64,000 bases of DNA from Candidatus Accumulibacter proximus. GTDB lineage: Bacteria; Pseudomonadota; Gammaproteobacteria; Burkholderiales; Rhodocyclaceae. Below the pieces are notes generated by a model. It worked only from the letters and a program-made list of their open reading frames with translations. It ran no database searches and had not been told where the DNA came from. Made by a program: the position numbers and the translations under genes. This document shows, piece by piece, positions 60,834-64,000 of the stretch (within the stretch, counting starts at the first letter, position 1; each line of letters begins with the position of its first letter). The DNA is taken from assembly GCA_016709675.1 (NCBI GenBank), contig JADJMH010000020.1, positions 1 to 64,000 on the forward strand. Reading direction: 5' to 3'.

Positions 60834-61697
60834 ATGCCTAGCGGCAAGGAAATCCGCAACAAGATCAAGAGCGTCGAGAGTACGGCCAAGATCACCAAGG
60901 CCATGCAGATGGTTGCCGCATCAAAGATGCGCAAGGCGCAGGACAGGATGCGCGCTGCCCGCCCTTATGGCGAGAAGATTCGCCTGGTCGCCGGTAATCT
61001 TTCGCACGCCTTGACTGACTACCGTCATCCTTTCCTGACGGTACGTGAGCAGGTGAAAGCGATCGGCTTGATCACGGTGACGTCTGACAAAGGACTGTGC
61101 GGCGGCCTGAACACCAACGTTCTGCGTCTCGCGCTGGCTAAGATGAAAGAGTGGGATGCCGAGGGCAAGAAGCTGCGGGTAACGGCAATTGGCAGCAAGA
61201 GCCTGGGTTTCATGCAGCGCGCCGGTGCCAACATCGTATCGCAACTGACTGGAATAGGCGACACGCCGCACCTGGAAAAACTCATCGGCCCGGTCAAGGT
61301 TCAACTTGACGCCTATATCAAAGGCGAGATCGACGTTCTTTACATCGCCTTCACCCGTTTCATCAACACGATGAAGCAGGAGCCGATGCTTTATCAGTTA
61401 CTGCCGTTGTCCGGAGACTTGGTCGGGGGCGGGGAAAACCGTTGGGACTACCTCTATGAGCCTGATGCCAAGACGGTGATCGATGACCTGTTGGTGCGCT
61501 ATGTCGAGGCGATGATCTACCAGTCGGTCGCGGAGAACATGGCTTCCGAACAGAGCGCACGCATGGTCGCCATGAAATCGGCTTCGGATAACGCCAAGAA
61601 CGTGATCGGCGAGCTCAAACTGATTTATAACAAGGCTCGCCAGGCCGCGATTACCCAAGAGATTTCAGAGATCGTCAGCGGCGCAGCGGCTGTCTGA
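60834..61697 (+). CDS. atpG: ATP synthase F1 subunit gamma
   Basis: 287 aa, the rotating central shaft. N-terminus KEIRNKIKSVESTAKITKAM, SDKGLCGGLN, and C-terminal YNKARQAAITQEISEIVSGA. GAGGAG precedes the ATG at 60834. No insertions or missing parts were seen. Confidence 0.97.
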   Translation: MPSGKEIRNKIKSVESTAKITKAMQMVAASKMRKAQDRMRAARPYGEKIRLVAGNLSHALTDYRHPFLTVREQVKAIGLITVTSDKGLCGGLNTNVLRLALAKMKEWDAEGKKLRVTAIGSKSLGFMQRAGANIVSQLTGIGDTPHLEKLIGPVKVQLDAYIKGEIDVLYIAFTRFINTMKQEPMLYQLLPLSGDLVGGGENRWDYLYEPDAKTVIDDLLVRYVEAMIYQSVAENMASEQSARMVAMKSASDNAKNVIGELKLIYNKARQAAITQEISEIVSGAAAV

Positions 61698-61734
61698 CCA
61701 CGGCATAGTTTGTTTATTGATTAGGGATACGACG

Positions 61735-63135
<1,401 letters not shown>

Positions 63136-63205
63136 AGCGCGATCGGGGAATGTCGGGTTCCCGCTGTCCTCCGGGCACGGGACTCGACCCAGCAAGGAAA
63201 ACACC

Positions 63206-63628
63206 ATGGCAATCAGAGTACATGTTGACGTCGTCAGTGCCGAAGAGCTCATCTTTTCCGGGCAGACGGACTTCGCCGTATTTCCAGGCGAGGCCGGTGA
63301 GCTCGGAATCTATCCGAGGCATACGCCGCTCCTAACGCGCATCAAACCGGGCACCATTCGTCTGAAGGTGCCCGATAGCGACGAGTACGAGTTGGTCTAC
63401 GTCTCGGGCGGGATGTTGGAGGTGCAGCCGGCGCTGATTACCGTTCTGGCCGATACGGCGATCCGCGCACACGATCTGGACGAGGCCAAGGCAAGTGAAG
63501 CCAAGCGTCGTGCCGAAGAAGCGCTCAGAAATCGTACTTCAGACCTTAACCTGGCAACGGCAGAAGCCGAACTGGCGCAGGCAGTGGCCCAGCTGCAGGC
63601 GATCAAGAAGCTGCGCAACCGCCATTAG
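63206..63628 (+). CDS. atpC: ATP synthase F1 subunit epsilon
   Basis: 140 aa: N-terminal beta-barrel (VHVDVVSAEELIFSG; GELGIYPRHTPLLTRIKPG; VSGGMLEVQPALITVLADTA) and C-terminal helical hairpin (LDEAKASEAKRRAEEAL) that can inhibit ATP hydrolysis. ATG 63206 is preceded by AAGGAAAACACC. It is the last gene of the operon. Confidence 0.96.
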   Translation: MAIRVHVDVVSAEELIFSGQTDFAVFPGEAGELGIYPRHTPLLTRIKPGTIRLKVPDSDEYELVYVSGGMLEVQPALITVLADTAIRAHDLDEAKASEAKRRAEEALRNRTSDLNLATAEAELAQAVAQLQAIKKLRNRH

Positions 63629-63648
63629 CCGGTACCTGTTCCGACCGG

Positions 63649-63682
63649 ACAAAAAAAGGCAGCCTGCAGGCTGCCTTTTTTT
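63649..63682. terminator. Bidirectional intrinsic terminator after atpC
   Basis: A perfect stem GGCAGCC/GGCTGCC with a TGCA centre, flanked by an A-run on the left and T-run on the right. It can terminate both the atp operon and the convergent ubiJ-like gene. Confidence 0.92.
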
Positions 63683-63699
63683 TCTCACCAAGCTTTTTC

Positions 63700-64000
63700 T
63701 CAGCCCAATCTGACCCGTTCGAGCCTCTTTTCGCAGCGCGCAAGATCGTCCCGCAAAGCGTCGACCTCGGCGCAGAATCGCTCGATATCCTGTCGGCGAG
63801 CGATGGCAGGCGCTTCTTCGGTGAGGTACTCGGTCACAGACAGCGCAAAATTCCTGGCGCCCGCCACCTGCCATCGTGCCAGGCGACCCATCAACTGTAC
63901 GGCGCGGCGAGCCACTACATCGCCAAGAACTTGCGACAGGTCTTCTTCGATATCCCAGCGCAAGTTGCGATAGAGAAAGCCCAGTGTTTCCGCCAGGTCG
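63700..64000 (-). CDS. ubiJ: UbiJ-like ubiquinone biosynthesis accessory protein (5' partial, runs off the window)
   Basis: The C-terminal about 100 aa of a protein whose 5' end lies beyond base 64000. The visible part (DLAETLGFLYRNLRWDIEED, LSQVLGDVVARRAVQL, ALSVTEYLTEEAPAI, VDALRDDLARCEKRLERVRL) matches the C-terminal helices of UbiJ, an SCP2-domain lipid-binding protein that scaffolds ubiquinone biosynthesis enzymes. The SCP2 domain itself is outside, so the call is based on the tail only. It converges on the atp operon. Confidence 0.65.
   Translation of the reverse strand, partial: DLAETLGFLYRNLRWDIEEDLSQVLGDVVARRAVQLMGRLARWQVAGARNFALSVTEYLTEEAPAIARRQDIERFCAEVDALRDDLARCEKRLERVRLG

Overview
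The window looks like chromosome of a GC-rich betaproteobacterium. The order mnmG-rsmG-parA-parB-atpIBEFHAGDC is the usual origin-proximal layout in that class, and the protein sequences read like Rhodocyclales, possibly the Candidatus Accumulibacter group. The lineage is inferred from gene order and sequence feel, not from a search. No rRNA, tRNA or CRISPR array was seen.

Layout. 1-4.0 kb is a graveyard of mobile and broken genes: an IS66-type element (tnpA, tnpB, a DUF4338/DruA-like gene with an amber stop, and a tnpC whose catalytic core is deleted), the 3' end of a group II intron with recognisable domains V and VI, a cyclic-phosphodiesterase gene (thpR) joined to a remnant of ispF, and the tail of a YhaN/SMC-like ATPase. 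4.0-6.6 kb is a phosphonate-type ABC transporter (phnD-phnE-phnC, minus strand). 6.8-10.0 kb holds a flavin amine-oxidase-like protein and a membrane-anchored spermidine-synthase-like protein, followed by an AI-2E-family transporter and riboflavin synthase.

12.3-24.4 kb is a defence/toxin island. It has a ribbon-helix-helix/PIN pair facing a broken NERD-domain gene, then a long minus-strand array. In transcription order this is Phd antitoxin, a 99-aa unknown, a RelE/ParE toxin, a SNF2/RapA-like helicase, an MNT nucleotidyltransferase with a broken HEPN-like partner, a type III methyltransferase (Mod), RhuM, the type III helicase-nuclease (Res), and the NERD protein. Several members carry frameshifts, an insertion or truncation, and a transposase remnant marks the right edge. 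This is the best candidate for an unusual multi-gene system.

24.5-37.9 kb is a type I secretion locus: ABC exporter, a lipoprotein, a 2833-aa RTX protein with an N-terminal lipase-type GxSxG motif, and an HlyD-like adaptor. 37.9-41.2 kb carries SulP, a Tam-like methyltransferase and a TauE/SafE exporter. 41.3-46.2 kb is a branched-chain amino-acid-type ABC system (livJ, livH, a livM-livG fusion, livF) with an FNR-like palindrome. 46.2-49.5 kb has a TerB-like protein, a divergent LysR regulator and a receiver-TPR protein lacking its phospho-acceptor aspartate. 49.7-51.9 kb is ahpC-ahpF with an intercistronic hairpin and an OxyR-like half-site upstream.

52.3-63.6 kb is housekeeping: tRNA modification, 16S rRNA methylation, chromosome partitioning and the complete F-type ATP synthase operon with its own promoter and terminator. 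The window ends in the 3' part of a convergent ubiJ-like gene.
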